NCBI GenBank assembly: GCA_024134725.1
Contig: CP099863.1
Coordinates: forward strand, 2,537,501 to 2,601,500
DNA length: 64,000 nucleotides
From: Bacillus sp. 1780r2a1
GTDB taxonomy: Bacteria > Bacillota > Bacilli > Bacillales > Bacillaceae_H
Direction of reading: 5' to 3'
Part shown: one piece after another, positions 25,944-33,676 of the stretch
Numbering within the stretch: position 1 is the stretch's first letter
Layout of the letters: each line of letters opens with the position of its first letter
Program-made: the position numbers and the translations under genes
The notes under the pieces: model-generated
The model's input: the letters and a program-made list of their open reading frames with translations, nothing else
Told to the model about the DNA's origin: nothing
Databases searched by the model: none

Positions 25944-27617
25944 TTATAACGTTAAAAACTCTGCTACTGGTCCTAATACCAATACTGGAAAAAATGTCAA
26001 TGCGCCAACAACAAACATCGTTCCAATTAAGATTCCACCAAAAAGAGGTGTATCTGTTTTAAATGTTCCTGATGTTTGTGGAACGAGCTGTTTTTGAGAC
26101 AACGAACTAGCAACAGCCAACAGCGTAATGAGCCCAAAAAACCTTCCAATATACATAACAAGACCCGTAGAAATATTCCAAAAAACAGTGGCATCACCTA
26201 GACCTTCAAACCCAGAACCATTATTCGCAGCGGATGATGTATATTCATACAAGACCTGAGTTAAACCATGGAACCCTGGGTTGGATATTCCGTCTAATCC
26301 TAATTTAGTTGTTAGCGCAACCGCTGTGAATCCTAAAATTAATAATGGCTGTAAAATTAACGTAACCGCGATAAGCTTCATTTCTTTGCCTTCAATCTTT
26401 TTGCCGACGTATTCAGGTGTGCGTCCTACCATTAGACCCGATAAAAAAACAGCGATTAATACATACATCATTACGTTAATGAACCCTGCTCCAACACCAC
26501 CGTATACGGTATTAAGAAGCATATTACTTAACGCTAGCATTCCACTGATAGGTGTCAAAGTATCATGCATAGTATTGACTGCTCCTGTTTCACTAGCTGT
26601 TGTCACAATGGCATAAAGCGTTGACATTTCCACCCCAAAACGAACTTCTTTTCCTTCCAGATATCCATTTTCGCTATTCAATGTAAAATCATTAAAGGCT
26701 GGATTACCTTGCTGTTCACTGATAAGCGCTATTGATAAGAACACCACAAATAACAAACTCATTGAAGCAAACAGCATTCTACCTTCTCTTTTATTACCAA
26801 TCATCCTACTATACGTAAACGGTAAAGAAACTGGTAAAAGCAGCATTAAAACAATTTGCAGCATATTGCTGAGACCATTTGGGTTTTCAAATGGATGAGC
26901 AGAGTTTACGCCGAAAAATCCGCCTCCGTTATTTCCAAACTCTTTAATTGATAGAAAAGCTGCTACGGGTCCTCTTGCAATTTCTTGCTTTTCACCTTCT
27001 AAAGTTGTTGCAGTTACTGTAGGATCTAAAGTTTGTGGTACACCTAGCAGCACAAATATAATTCCTGCCACAACTGCTACGGGTAATAATACGTGCGTGA
27101 TACTTTTAATAAAGTCCGTGAAAAAGTTACCAATACTCTTACCTGTCATTCCTCTCATAAATGCAATTGCTACTGAAAGTGCACTAGCTGGAGCTGCAAA
27201 CATCATAAACAAAATAGCAACCATTTGTGAGAAATATGAAAGCCCTGATTCTCCGCTGTAATGCTGAAGATTGGTATTGGTCATAAAACTAATTGCTGTA
27301 TTAAACGCTAAAGCTGGATCCATGTTTTCAAGAGCACTTGGATTTAAAGGCAGCCATGCTTGTGTTCGAAACACTGTATATACGACTAAAATCATAAACG
27401 TATTAACAAACAACAATGAAATTGCATATTCCTTCCATGTTTGATCTTTAGGTTGAATTCCAATTACCTTATACAGCAATCTGTCTATTGGCATAAACAT
27501 TCGACCTGCAGCATTTGGTTCATTAGAAAACACTTTTGCAATGTACACTCCGACTGGCTTAGCGACAGCCGCTACTAATAATAAAAGCAGTACTATGGTA
27601 AATAATATTGTATTCAC
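25944..27617 (-). CDS. kdpA: Potassium-transporting ATPase potassium-binding subunit KdpA
   Basis: A 557-residue polytopic subunit of the superfamily of K+ transporters. The four selectivity-filter loops are visible as [32 protein letters not shown] in parts, [13 protein letters not shown] and [11 protein letters not shown]. It binds and conducts K+ for KdpB. The start is GTG 27617 behind GGAGGAG, 18 bp after kdpF. Confidence 0.97.
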   Translation of the reverse strand: MNTILFTIVLLLLLVAAVAKPVGVYIAKVFSNEPNAAGRMFMPIDRLLYKVIGIQPKDQTWKEYAISLLFVNTFMILVVYTVFRTQAWLPLNPSALENMDPALAFNTAISFMTNTNLQHYSGESGLSYFSQMVAILFMMFAAPASALSVAIAFMRGMTGKSIGNFFTDFIKSITHVLLPVAVVAGIIFVLLGVPQTLDPTVTATTLEGEKQEIARGPVAAFLSIKEFGNNGGGFFGVNSAHPFENPNGLSNMLQIVLMLLLPVSLPFTYSRMIGNKREGRMLFASMSLLFVVFLSIALISEQQGNPAFNDFTLNSENGYLEGKEVRFGVEMSTLYAIVTTASETGAVNTMHDTLTPISGMLALSNMLLNTVYGGVGAGFINVMMYVLIAVFLSGLMVGRTPEYVGKKIEGKEMKLIAVTLILQPLLILGFTAVALTTKLGLDGISNPGFHGLTQVLYEYTSSAANNGSGFEGLGDATVFWNISTGLVMYIGRFFGLITLLAVASSLSQKQLVPQTSGTFKTDTPLFGGILIGTMFVVGALTFFPVLVLGPVAEFLTL

Positions 27618-27635
27618 TGAAAAACTCCTCCACTA

Positions 27636-27716
27636 TTAAAATTCATCTGGGTTCATTAAGACATAAAGTAAATATAAGAAAATAAGTAGTGAAATCCCCA
27701 ATAAAACCATGGACAT
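27636..27716 (-). CDS. kdpF: KdpF small membrane subunit
   Basis: A 26-residue single-helix peptide (core VLLGISLLIFLYLLYVLMNP) ending NPDEF, matching the KdpF pattern of a hydrophobic helix followed by L.xPE.F. It stabilises the Kdp complex in the membrane. The ATG directly abuts the stop of the preceding 34-codon gene (TAAATG), indicating coupled translation, and GGAGGAG lies inside that gene. Confidence 0.88.
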   Translation of the reverse strand: MSMVLLGISLLIFLYLLYVLMNPDEF

Positions 27717-27821
27717 TTACCGCTTCTCCTCCTTTTTTTCAAGGGTCTTTTCAGACCACTTGATAATTCCTATCATTATCAGTGATAAGCCAACTAAACT
27801 GCCGATCATTAGCACATCCAT
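27717..27821 (-). CDS. 34-residue membrane microprotein directly before kdpF
   Basis: ATG 27821, behind TAAGGAAG, opens 34 codons. The product has one hydrophobic helix (about 4-20) and a highly charged tail rich in Lys and Glu (KTLEKKEEKR). The stop codon touches the kdpF start. Small one-helix proteins also precede kdpF in some other kdp operons. A role as an accessory or regulatory subunit of the Kdp complex is inferred from position only. Confidence 0.65.
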   Translation of the reverse strand: MDVLMIGSLVGLSLIMIGIIKWSEKTLEKKEEKR

Positions 27822-27833
27822 ACGTACACTTCC

Positions 27834-28226
27834 TTACTCTTCTATTAGTAAAAATGCCGCTTTAGGACTTCTTGAATAAATAACGTACTTCACTCCTAGC
27901 AGCTGAAAAAACCGCGTTGAATAATTTGAATTCTGGGTAACCAAAATAATTGGAGCTCCAGTAGTAAGCTGAATTGTTTCAATCATCCTTGATAACCGCC
28001 CAATGTCTTCTTCCCAAATAATTACTTTATCTACCTGGGCTAAAGGCGCGATTTCATTGTTTATATTAGATAAAAAAATCACTTCTGAGTCCGTTAGCAA
28101 CAAAGCATCTTCCCTCACCGACTCATTTTCCGTTAACACAACAAAGCGGTGCTGATTACGAAAAGCTGATAGCATCAAAACTTGCTCTTCTCTTTGAATA
28201 CAAACGATAATTTGCTTCGTTTCCAC
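27834..28226 (-). CDS. Unknown 130-residue protein, first main gene after the kdp riboswitch
   Basis: A soluble alpha/beta protein with alternating strands and helices (IIVCIQ, FVVLTEN, VIFLSN, VIIWEED, APIILVTQN, VKYVIYS), suggesting a flavodoxin-like or response-regulator/USP-like fold. No Asp-Asp-Lys receiver set or USP ATP motif is evident. I do not recognise the family. GTG 28226 has a proper AAGAAGGG five bases upstream; ATG 28232 overlaps it. It lies 12 bp before the microprotein gene and directly after the riboswitch terminator, so it belongs to the kdp operon. Confidence 0.7.
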   Translation of the reverse strand: METKQIIVCIQREEQVLMLSAFRNQHRFVVLTENESVREDALLLTDSEVIFLSNINNEIAPLAQVDKVIIWEEDIGRLSRMIETIQLTTGAPIILVTQNSNYSTRFFQLLGVKYVIYSRSPKAAFLLIEE

Positions 28227-28250
28227 TAGCATCCCTTCTTTTCCACAAAT

Positions 28251-28462
28251 AAAAAACCACGGAAGAGGGAGCTCTTCCGTGGTTTTTGCACGACAAATAA
28301 GCCGTGGTAGACACGAATTTTTTACTCCCAAAACGCTTACGAGGTTAGCTGTCGGATTCGGGTTATGGAAGTAACCCTACTCTTTAAAAAAGAGACTCAC
28401 CCCAAGGACGGCATCATTGCCGAACAAAGTTGGTTCCCCCGCTCTATAAAGCAGATTAAGCG
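28251..28462 (-). promoter_or_regulatory. c-di-AMP (ydaO/yuaA) riboswitch with terminator, kdp-proximal
   Basis: The minus strand carries the class hallmarks in order: CGCTTA (P1), AGAGCGGGGGAACC, TTGGGGTGAGTC, TAGGGTTA, CCGAATCCGACAGCTAAC and CGTAAGCG closing P1 (aptamer about 28334-28462). A strong terminator follows, with arms CCACGGAAGAG and CTCTTCCGTGG and a T-run (28251-28287). In this class c-di-AMP binding promotes termination, so high c-di-AMP (high K+) should switch off the kdp genes. Confidence 0.93.
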
Positions 28463-28474
28463 AATAGTTATTTA

Positions 28475-28630
28475 CTATTTTCGTAGAGATAAACGCTTTT
28501 CATTTTCAATAATTGAACAAAAATGCTGATGCGTTAGCTGTGCCACACAGCGATTCGCTTTCTCAAATGAATCCTGCTCATACTGAGCACGGTGTTCAAT
28601 TAACTGAATCATAGGCTTAGATAGCTGCAT
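28475..28630 (-). CDS. 51-residue ORF between two c-di-AMP riboswitches
   Basis: ATG 28630 is behind an excellent GGAGAGGAG and opens 51 codons, ending 12 bp before the second riboswitch. The product is charged and helical, with two Cys and several His (ANRCVAQLTHQHFCSI) and a basic tail SLRK. No signal peptide or membrane segment. I do not recognise it. An in-frame extension to TTG 28708 or GTG 28714 is possible (AAAGGAAG upstream) but less likely. Being transcribed only when the first riboswitch permits, it should be expressed at low c-di-AMP. Confidence 0.6.
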   Translation of the reverse strand: MQLSKPMIQLIEHRAQYEQDSFEKANRCVAQLTHQHFCSIIENEKRLSLRK

Positions 28631-28725
28631 TGGTTTACTCCTCTCCCACTGAATTTCGTTCAGGAAAAAAGTATTGTTAGCTGCTATTGTCATAGAAAAC
28701 GACCACAAATGCACCTTCCTTTCCC

Positions 28726-28831
28726 CATACGCTTACGAAGTTAGCTGTCGGATTCGGATCTGGAAATAACCCTACTCGAAAAAGAGATTCACCCCAATAA
28801 ATTGGTTCCTCCGTCCTTTGCTTACTATGCT
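28726..28831 (-). promoter_or_regulatory. Second c-di-AMP (ydaO/yuaA) riboswitch, promoter-proximal
   Basis: The minus strand repeats the class landmarks: ACGGAGGAACC, TTGGGGTGAATC, TAGGGTTA, CCGAATCCGACAGCTAAC, TTCGTAAGCG. I find no strong T-run terminator between it and the 51-codon ORF, so it may act by another mechanism (processing, Rho or translation) or serve as a second sensing unit. It differs from the kdp-proximal copy in loop sequences and P1, so it is an old duplication. Confidence 0.9.
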
Positions 28832-28880
28832 TGAACTAGCAAAGGTTCAGCGTTCACTGGTGGAACGTTTCATGAGAGTA

Positions 28881-28909
28881 ATCTTACTCCTGTTAAAATT
28901 TACTGTCAA
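28881..28909 (-). promoter_or_regulatory. Sigma-A promoter of the riboswitch-kdp transcript
   Basis: On the minus strand, a consensus TTGACA (28904-28909), a 17-base spacer and TAAGAT (28881-28886). It lies about 45 bases before the first riboswitch. I see no other good promoter between the two riboswitches, so one transcript probably covers both and the operon. Confidence 0.7.
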
Positions 28910-28960
28910 CACTTTTTTTTACGTATTTTTTCCATCTTTTTTATTATACAAACATAACAA

Positions 28961-28999
28961 AAAAGCCATGATTCAACGATAGAATCATGGCTTTTTTTT
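28961..28999 (-). terminator. Terminator of the murG gene
   Basis: The arms AAAAGCCATGATTC and GAATCATGGCTTTT are followed by more T, immediately after the stop codon. Confidence 0.88.
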
Positions 29000-30062
29000 A
29001 AATGCTATTTATCTCTTTCACTAAGACAGAGATAGCGTCTGTTTTTGTCGCTTCACGCATTGTACGCTTCATTTCACTTGCTTGTTTTTGAAGAAGTTCT
29101 AATTCTTGTAAAAATGTTTCTTTTGTAATTTCCTCTTCTTCTAGAACCGTGCAGTAACCTTTCTTTTGAAAGGCTTTTGCATTCAAAATTTGATCTCCTC
29201 TACTTTGAGCTTTAGATAAAGGAATAATCATCATTGGCTTATGAAGGGCTAGAAATTCGAAAATAGCATTAGATCCTCCGCGCGTAATGACATAATCAGT
29301 TGCAGCTAATACATCAGGCAACTCTTCGTTCACATACTCCAACTGGCGGTAGCTCGGAATATTCATTAAACTCTCATCAACGTTTCCTTTTCCACACAGG
29401 TGCACAATTTGAAATTTCCTCTGAAGTTCAGGCAGCGATTCACGAACAACTTCATTGATTTTTCGCGCACCTAAGCTTCCACCCATAATTGTCAGAACCG
29501 GCTTTTTATCATAAAAACGAAGCCAACTTTGACCGTTGTTTGCTTTTCCATGAAATAATTCTCGACGAATTGGCGAGCCCACAACCTGAACTTTTTCTTT
29601 CGGGAAATAAGCAGCTGCTTCATCAAATGATGTAAAGATTTTTGTCGCAAAACGCTGAGCAATTTTGTTTGCCAGTCCCGGCGTTAAGTCACTCTCGTGA
29701 ATAAATACAGGAATATTAAGGGACTTAGCCGCCATGATAACAGGTACGGTTACAAATCCACCTTTAGAGAATACAAGCGATGGCCTTAGCTTCTTTAAAA
29801 TCCGTCTTGCATCTCCTACTCCCTTAACTACTCGAAAAACATCTTTTACATTTTCCATATCTACATATCGACGAAGTTTTCCACTGGAAATTGGGTAGTA
29901 CGGAATATTTAAGTTTGTAATTAATTCTTTTTCAATCCCATTATGAGAGCCTACATAGTGAATATCCCACTTTTCTTTATCTAGCTCTTTCATAATAGCG
30001 ATATTTGGGGTAACGTGACCAGCCGTTCCGCCACCAGTAAATACGATTACATTCTTACTCAT
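28998..30062 (-). CDS. murG: MurG-type UDP-GlcNAc:undecaprenyl-PP-MurNAc-pentapeptide transferase
   Basis: A 354-residue GT28 glycosyltransferase. The N-terminal GGGTAGHVTPN loop (residues 10-20) and the C-terminal UDP-GlcNAc-binding region ITRGGSNAIFEFLALHKPMMIIPL are both present. It makes lipid II on the inner membrane face. Here it stands alone rather than in the dcw cluster, so the genome may carry a second murG, as in other Bacilli. RGGSNA replaces the usual RAGA, typical of this lineage. ATG 30062 follows AGAGAGG. Confidence 0.88.
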   Translation of the reverse strand: MSKNVIVFTGGGTAGHVTPNIAIMKELDKEKWDIHYVGSHNGIEKELITNLNIPYYPISSGKLRRYVDMENVKDVFRVVKGVGDARRILKKLRPSLVFSKGGFVTVPVIMAAKSLNIPVFIHESDLTPGLANKIAQRFATKIFTSFDEAAAYFPKEKVQVVGSPIRRELFHGKANNGQSWLRFYDKKPVLTIMGGSLGARKINEVVRESLPELQRKFQIVHLCGKGNVDESLMNIPSYRQLEYVNEELPDVLAATDYVITRGGSNAIFEFLALHKPMMIIPLSKAQSRGDQILNAKAFQKKGYCTVLEEEEITKETFLQELELLQKQASEMKRTMREATKTDAISVLVKEINSI

Positions 30063-30253
30063 CTTATTTCCTCTCTTTACACTGCATTTCAGTCATTTTT
30101 AATTTTCTATTCATTGAAAAATTCCTTGCCTTTATATAAAAGATACAGGCTTAACTCATCCATTATAACACCTTATATCTATATATACTGTTTAAAATAT
30201 AAACGATGCGGAAATTTATGATACAATCAACATGTTTAGTTTTCAAAAAGGGC

Positions 30254-30580
30254 GTGGTTTTCATTAAGAACGTTAAAGGAAAAATGATTGACCAAGAAAC
30301 GCGTTGTGTTCATTATCATTCCGATAAAGATATTATTGCAATAAAATTTTATTGTTGCAAAGACTACTATCCTTGTCATAAATGTCACGAAGAAACAGCA
30401 GATCACTCAGCTAAAGTTTGGCCAAAAAAGCTGTTTGATACCAAAGCCATTATATGCGGGGTATGTCATAATGAGTTAACTGTTACTGAGTACTTATCCT
30501 GTAAATCACAATGTCCAAACTGCCAAGCTCATTTTAATCCAGGTTGCAGTTTGCACACTCACCTCTATTTTGAAGTCTAA
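30254..30580 (+). CDS. CHY-type zinc-finger protein
   Basis: About 108 residues with the zf-CHY pattern: TRCVHYHSDKD, KFYCCKDYYPCHKCHEE, then ICGVCHNEL and CPNCQAHFNPGCSLH. It has enough Cys and His for three zinc sites. Bacterial CHY proteins are small cytosolic zinc proteins of unknown role. The start is uncertain: GTG 30254 is nearest to the conserved core, but AAAAAGGG is only one base away. A promoter-like TACAAT at 30222 would make upstream ATGs (30206) untranscribed. Confidence 0.75.
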   Translation: MVFIKNVKGKMIDQETRCVHYHSDKDIIAIKFYCCKDYYPCHKCHEETADHSAKVWPKKLFDTKAIICGVCHNELTVTEYLSCKSQCPNCQAHFNPGCSLHTHLYFEV

Positions 30581-30596
30581 TTACTCCACCATTAAG

Positions 30597-30625
30597 AAAA
30601 GCTGAACTAATTGTTCAGCTTTTTA
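30597..30625. terminator. Bidirectional terminator
   Basis: The arms AAAAGCTGAAC and GTTCAGCTTTT lie between the convergent CHY and ArsR genes. Confidence 0.8.
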
Positions 30626-30937
30626 TAACAATTCTTCGTTAATATGAAGAACTGCTGGTAGTAATCCTGGAAACAGCTCTTCTAAATCTTCTATTCGCAA
30701 CGAGTAAAAGTGCTGTGTTCCTTCAATTCTAACCTTAATAACTCCTGCTTCGCGAAGTACTTTAAAGTGATGGGATAGCGTTGATTTTGATACGTTAAGC
30801 GTCTGATAATAAGAACAATGACTCTCCTTTCTTTTCCCTAAACACTGTACGATGCGCAAGCGATTGGGATCGCTCAAAGCATGTAAGATAGAAGTTAAAC
30901 GAATTTCTGATTTGGATGGTTGATATGGAATTTTCAT
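30623..30937 (-). CDS. ArsR-family transcriptional repressor
   Basis: A 104-residue winged-helix protein. The helix-turn-helix is in LNVSKSTLSHHFKVLREAGVI and the wing in VRIEGTQHFYSL; the typical start helix is LHALSDPNRLRIV. There is no obvious metal-binding ELCV motif, so it is probably a redox or ligand-sensing member. It is divergent from the monooxygenase gene, with a perfect inverted repeat between them. The ribosome binding site of ATG 30937 is weak. Confidence 0.85.
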   Translation of the reverse strand: MKIPYQPSKSEIRLTSILHALSDPNRLRIVQCLGKRKESHCSYYQTLNVSKSTLSHHFKVLREAGVIKVRIEGTQHFYSLRIEDLEELFPGLLPAVLHINEELL

Positions 30938-31000
30938 ATGTAAAAGGTATCACATTCTTATACCTCTTTTCAATGTGGGAGAACCTTCAAATCTAAATGC

Positions 31001-31054
31001 TTGCATGGCTACTTTTCAAGTGTTATAGTGTTGATTGTTCGATGATTTTCGAAC
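31001..31054 (+). promoter_or_regulatory. Promoter and ArsR operator for the monooxygenase gene
   Basis: TTGCAT (31001-31006), a 17-base spacer and TATAGT (31024-31029) form a sigma-A promoter. Just downstream, GTTCGA-TGATTT-TCGAAC (31037-31054) is a perfect dyad covering the start point, the expected place for the divergent ArsR-type repressor to bind. Confidence 0.72.
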
Positions 31055-31113
31055 TAACAACATCAACGTTTTAAAATACTACTAGAGACCTTTTTATTTT
31101 AGGAGGAATAAAT

Positions 31114-31407
31114 ATGATTACTATCCAAGCTTATATGAAAATTAACCCTGCAAAACGCGATGCTTTTTTAGAAGCTATTCAAACATTAATTAAACATTCT
31201 ACCGAAGAAGAAGGGAATGTAAGCTATCAATTGTTTGAAGATGCATTCGAAAAAAATTCATTTGTAATGCTTGAAGAGTGGAAAGATGAAGCTTCTATTC
31301 AAGCTCATAATCAATCTACGCACTTTGTATCATTCGTCCAGTTTGCCAAAGATGGCGTGTTAGTAGCTCCTTTAGAAGCAAAAACTTCATTTTCTAAACC
31401 CGAATGA
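31114..31407 (+). CDS. Antibiotic biosynthesis monooxygenase-family (quinol monooxygenase-like) protein
   Basis: A 97-residue ABM-fold protein with the pattern FLEAIQTLIKHSTEEEGNVSY, followed by FVMLEEWKDEASIQAHNQSTHF. Members such as YgiN oxidise quinols or act on aromatic substrates as dimers without cofactor. Divergent ArsR control through the operator at 31037 suggests induction by a quinone or electrophile; that is inference. ATG 31114 follows TAGGAGG. A terminator follows. Confidence 0.85.
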   Translation: MITIQAYMKINPAKRDAFLEAIQTLIKHSTEEEGNVSYQLFEDAFEKNSFVMLEEWKDEASIQAHNQSTHFVSFVQFAKDGVLVAPLEAKTSFSKPE

Positions 31408-31436
31408 CGAAAAGTACAGATTTCAATTCAATGCAA

Positions 31437-31470
31437 AAAGTCTAAGTGAATGATCACTTAGGCTTTTTTT
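31437..31470 (+). terminator. Terminator of the monooxygenase gene
   Basis: The arms AGTCTAAGTGA and TCACTTAGGCT are followed by TTTTTTT. Confidence 0.8.
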
Positions 31471-31536
31471 CCTTTCTTTTTCCAGGTTCTATGCCTATAA
31501 TAGTCATAGTCAATTATTAAGAAGGTGATTAACGGT

Positions 31537-31827
31537 ATGATTATTTTAAACGTAATACAAGTAGGAACGTTTCTTTTATTATTCGTTGCTTTTTTATGCT
31601 TATTTTGGACAATCAGACGCCCTAAACCATGGAAAAGCATTGCGCTACTTGCTAGTTTTTTTGTTTGTTCTGCTCCTTTGCTTTATGCTTTATACGACGA
31701 ATCCAAACATAACTATTTAGACGCAAACATCGGTCTTGGGTTAGCCTATATCTTCACTTGGGGATTAACCACGTTGCTTGCAGTTGTTGCACTATTTCGC
31801 ACGTTTTTCCTACGCCCTCATCGCTAA
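31537..31827 (+). CDS. Hypothetical membrane protein, 96 residues
   Basis: Three predicted membrane helices (about 5-25, 33-52 and 65-90) with a short hydrophilic loop YDESKHNYLDAN. I do not recognise the family. ATG 31537 follows AAGAAGGTG by nine bases; GTG 31525 lies inside that site. Single gene between terminators. Confidence 0.65.
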   Translation: MIILNVIQVGTFLLLFVAFLCLFWTIRRPKPWKSIALLASFFVCSAPLLYALYDESKHNYLDANIGLGLAYIFTWGLTTLLAVVALFRTFFLRPHR

Positions 31828-31842
31828 AATAGCCATTATCTA

Positions 31843-31876
31843 GATGTACTACTTACCAGCAAAGTAGTACATCTTT
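31843..31876. terminator. Terminator after the small membrane protein gene
   Basis: The arms GATGTACTACTT and AAGTAGTACATC are followed by TTTT. Confidence 0.75.
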
Positions 31877-31966
31877 TCGTATAGTTATTTTTAATTTGTA
31901 TACGCTAATAGTTGAACAGTTTCCTTACATACAACTGTCTTAAGACGAAATGAGGAGTGAAAGAAC

Positions 31967-32650
31967 ATGAAACGCCTATTAGTTATACTCACTGCGATTA
32001 TGCTGATTGCCATAAGTCGCACACTCGTATTTGCTGCTGAAACAAAAGAGCCTAACGAAACAGCTCCTTCAAAGAATGCTGATGTTCGCATTGTACATGC
32101 TTCTCCAGATGCGCCTGCAGTGGATATCTTCTTAGATACAAAACCCGCTGTAGAAGGTGTAAAATTTAAAGATGCTACGGACTTTTTACAAGTACCGGCT
32201 GGATCACATCAAGTAGAAGTTTATGCAGCTGGTACAAAAGGAACAAAAGAACCTGTAGTAAAAGCAACGCTTGTTGTAGAAGGTGGAAAGTCTTACACGA
32301 TTGCTGCTATTAACAAAGTAAATATGTTAGAACTAAAAGCAATATCCAACAATACGGTCGGAACGCCCGATAAAGCAAACGTTCGTGTTGCTCACTTTTC
32401 ACCTGATGCTCCAGCTGTTAATGTTGGACCAAAAGGAGCGGCTCCACTGTTTACAAATTTAGAATTTAAAACGGTATCTGACTACCAGGCTCTTGCTCCT
32501 GGTGCTTATGATCTAAGTGTCACAACCGCAGATGGCAAAGAAATACTTGGACTTCCAGGTACTAAAGTAGAAAGCGGTAAGAATTATACGGTTTTAGCCG
32601 TGAATACTGCAAACCAACTTGAAACCATTATTTTAGAAGATACAAAATAA
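31967..32650 (+). CDS. Secreted DUF4397 protein
   Basis: A 227-residue exported protein. The signal peptide MKRLLVILTAIMLIAIS... is cleaved near residue 26 (VFAA). Two DUF4397-type beta-rich repeats follow, marked by VRIVHASPDAPAVDIFLD (about 43) and VRVAHFSPDAPAVNV (about 142). DUF4397 domains occur in bacterial surface proteins; no enzymatic function is known. ATG 31967 follows a GAGGAGTG site. A strong terminator follows. Confidence 0.85.
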   Translation: MKRLLVILTAIMLIAISRTLVFAAETKEPNETAPSKNADVRIVHASPDAPAVDIFLDTKPAVEGVKFKDATDFLQVPAGSHQVEVYAAGTKGTKEPVVKATLVVEGGKSYTIAAINKVNMLELKAISNNTVGTPDKANVRVAHFSPDAPAVNVGPKGAAPLFTNLEFKTVSDYQALAPGAYDLSVTTADGKEILGLPGTKVESGKNYTVLAVNTANQLETIILEDTK

Positions 32651-32655
32651 CTATT

Positions 32656-32690
32656 AAATAAGCCAGCGCATAATTGCGCTGGCTTATTAT
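32656..32690. terminator. Terminator after the DUF4397 gene
   Basis: The arms AATAAGCCAGCGCA and TGCGCTGGCTTATT overlap the end of the convergent GrpB-type gene. Confidence 0.8.
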
Positions 32691-33253
32691 TTCGTATTCA
32701 CCGACTGTAAGTTTTTAGAAGAAACATACGATTGAATATAAGCTTGCTTACCCTCTTTATATTGACTAGAATCATTCCAATAAGAAGAAGCAAGTTTATG
32801 TTTCATTTCAATATAGCCTTCCTGGAATCTTTCACTACGCTTTAACTGATCTTGGAACAGTAAGCAATCATTCCAAAACGTTGAATTAATGGCTGTTACA
32901 TAAAGGTGTGCGTGCTGAATATGATTTGGTATTTGGCAATAGAAGTCATTTTGCTTTATATATTTTGGATAATGCGACAAAGAAGCCTCATCCTTCAAAG
33001 CAATAAATATATTACTTTCTTCTATATATACATATGGGCCATTTTGCAATATTTCAATGACTGATTTTAAATCTTCAGATCGTTGAACACCTATTAATAC
33101 ATCAATAATTGGAGAAGACAACATATTAGGGACAGCTGTACTTCCGATATGATGAACTTCAATTGAAAAGTCTTTAAGCATTGAGGTTACCTTTTCTTTT
33201 TCAAATGCATAAAGGACCGGCCATTTTGTTTCGTAATTCACAAGTTCAACCAA
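32687..33253 (-). CDS. GrpB-family protein (UPF0157)
   Basis: A 188-residue member of the GrpB/UPF0157 nucleotidyltransferase-like family. It shows the signature VHHIGSTAVPNM, then PIIDVLIGV and the HAHLYV motif. A CoaE-fused version exists in other bacteria, but the function of stand-alone members is not established. The start is TTG 33253 behind AGAGAGGTGG. It is monocistronic and ends at a shared terminator. Confidence 0.82.
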   Translation of the reverse strand: MVELVNYETKWPVLYAFEKEKVTSMLKDFSIEVHHIGSTAVPNMLSSPIIDVLIGVQRSEDLKSVIEILQNGPYVYIEESNIFIALKDEASLSHYPKYIKQNDFYCQIPNHIQHAHLYVTAINSTFWNDCLLFQDQLKRSERFQEGYIEMKHKLASSYWNDSSQYKEGKQAYIQSYVSSKNLQSVNTK

Positions 33254-33676
33254 TGGTCTCCACCTCTCTTTAGCTTTCTTTATAATTTACCATTAAATTG
33301 ATTAAAAATAAATAATTTTCAAACAATTATTTTTATACAATTTTCTCTTTCAAAGATTTTATGAAAACTGATTATTTTCATTCTGAGCCATGTGGACTAA
33401 ATTATTAATAAATACTCCATTTACTTGTTAATATTCGCTCATATATACTTCTTTTTTATGAAGTAAAAGTTAAAGATAAAAAAATCGCCCTTTTTATCTT
33501 CCATTTGTTTAGGACAAATTCATTATACCGCCACTGTTCGACATATAGTATCATGGATAATGTAGGTAACTTAAGAGAAATATAGTTTTACCTTGAATTT
33601 TTGGTTAAGTTGCCGATATATGCTTTGAAATCCATTTTATTTTTAAGAAAATTTAGTAGAATGCAAGGAGGAAAAA
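33254..33676. other. Long AT-rich intergenic region upstream of the SH3b amidase
   Basis: 423 bp with no credible gene. It contains an AT-rich inverted repeat (AAGATAAAAA / TTTTTATCTT, about 33473-33503) and a single Spo0A-box core on the minus strand (TGTCGAA, 33537-33543). One 7-mer is weak evidence, so no regulation is claimed. The amidase ribosome binding site AAGGAGG ends the gap. Confidence 0.4.

Noticed and set aside
30015-30221. A 68-codon plus-strand frame overlapping the start of murG.
   Set aside because: It is antisense to murG over its first part, has no ribosome binding site, and its composition is that of AT-rich noncoding DNA.
33537-33543. Spo0A box upstream of the SH3b amidase.
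   Set aside because: A single 7-base core match in a 423-bp AT-rich region is close to chance.
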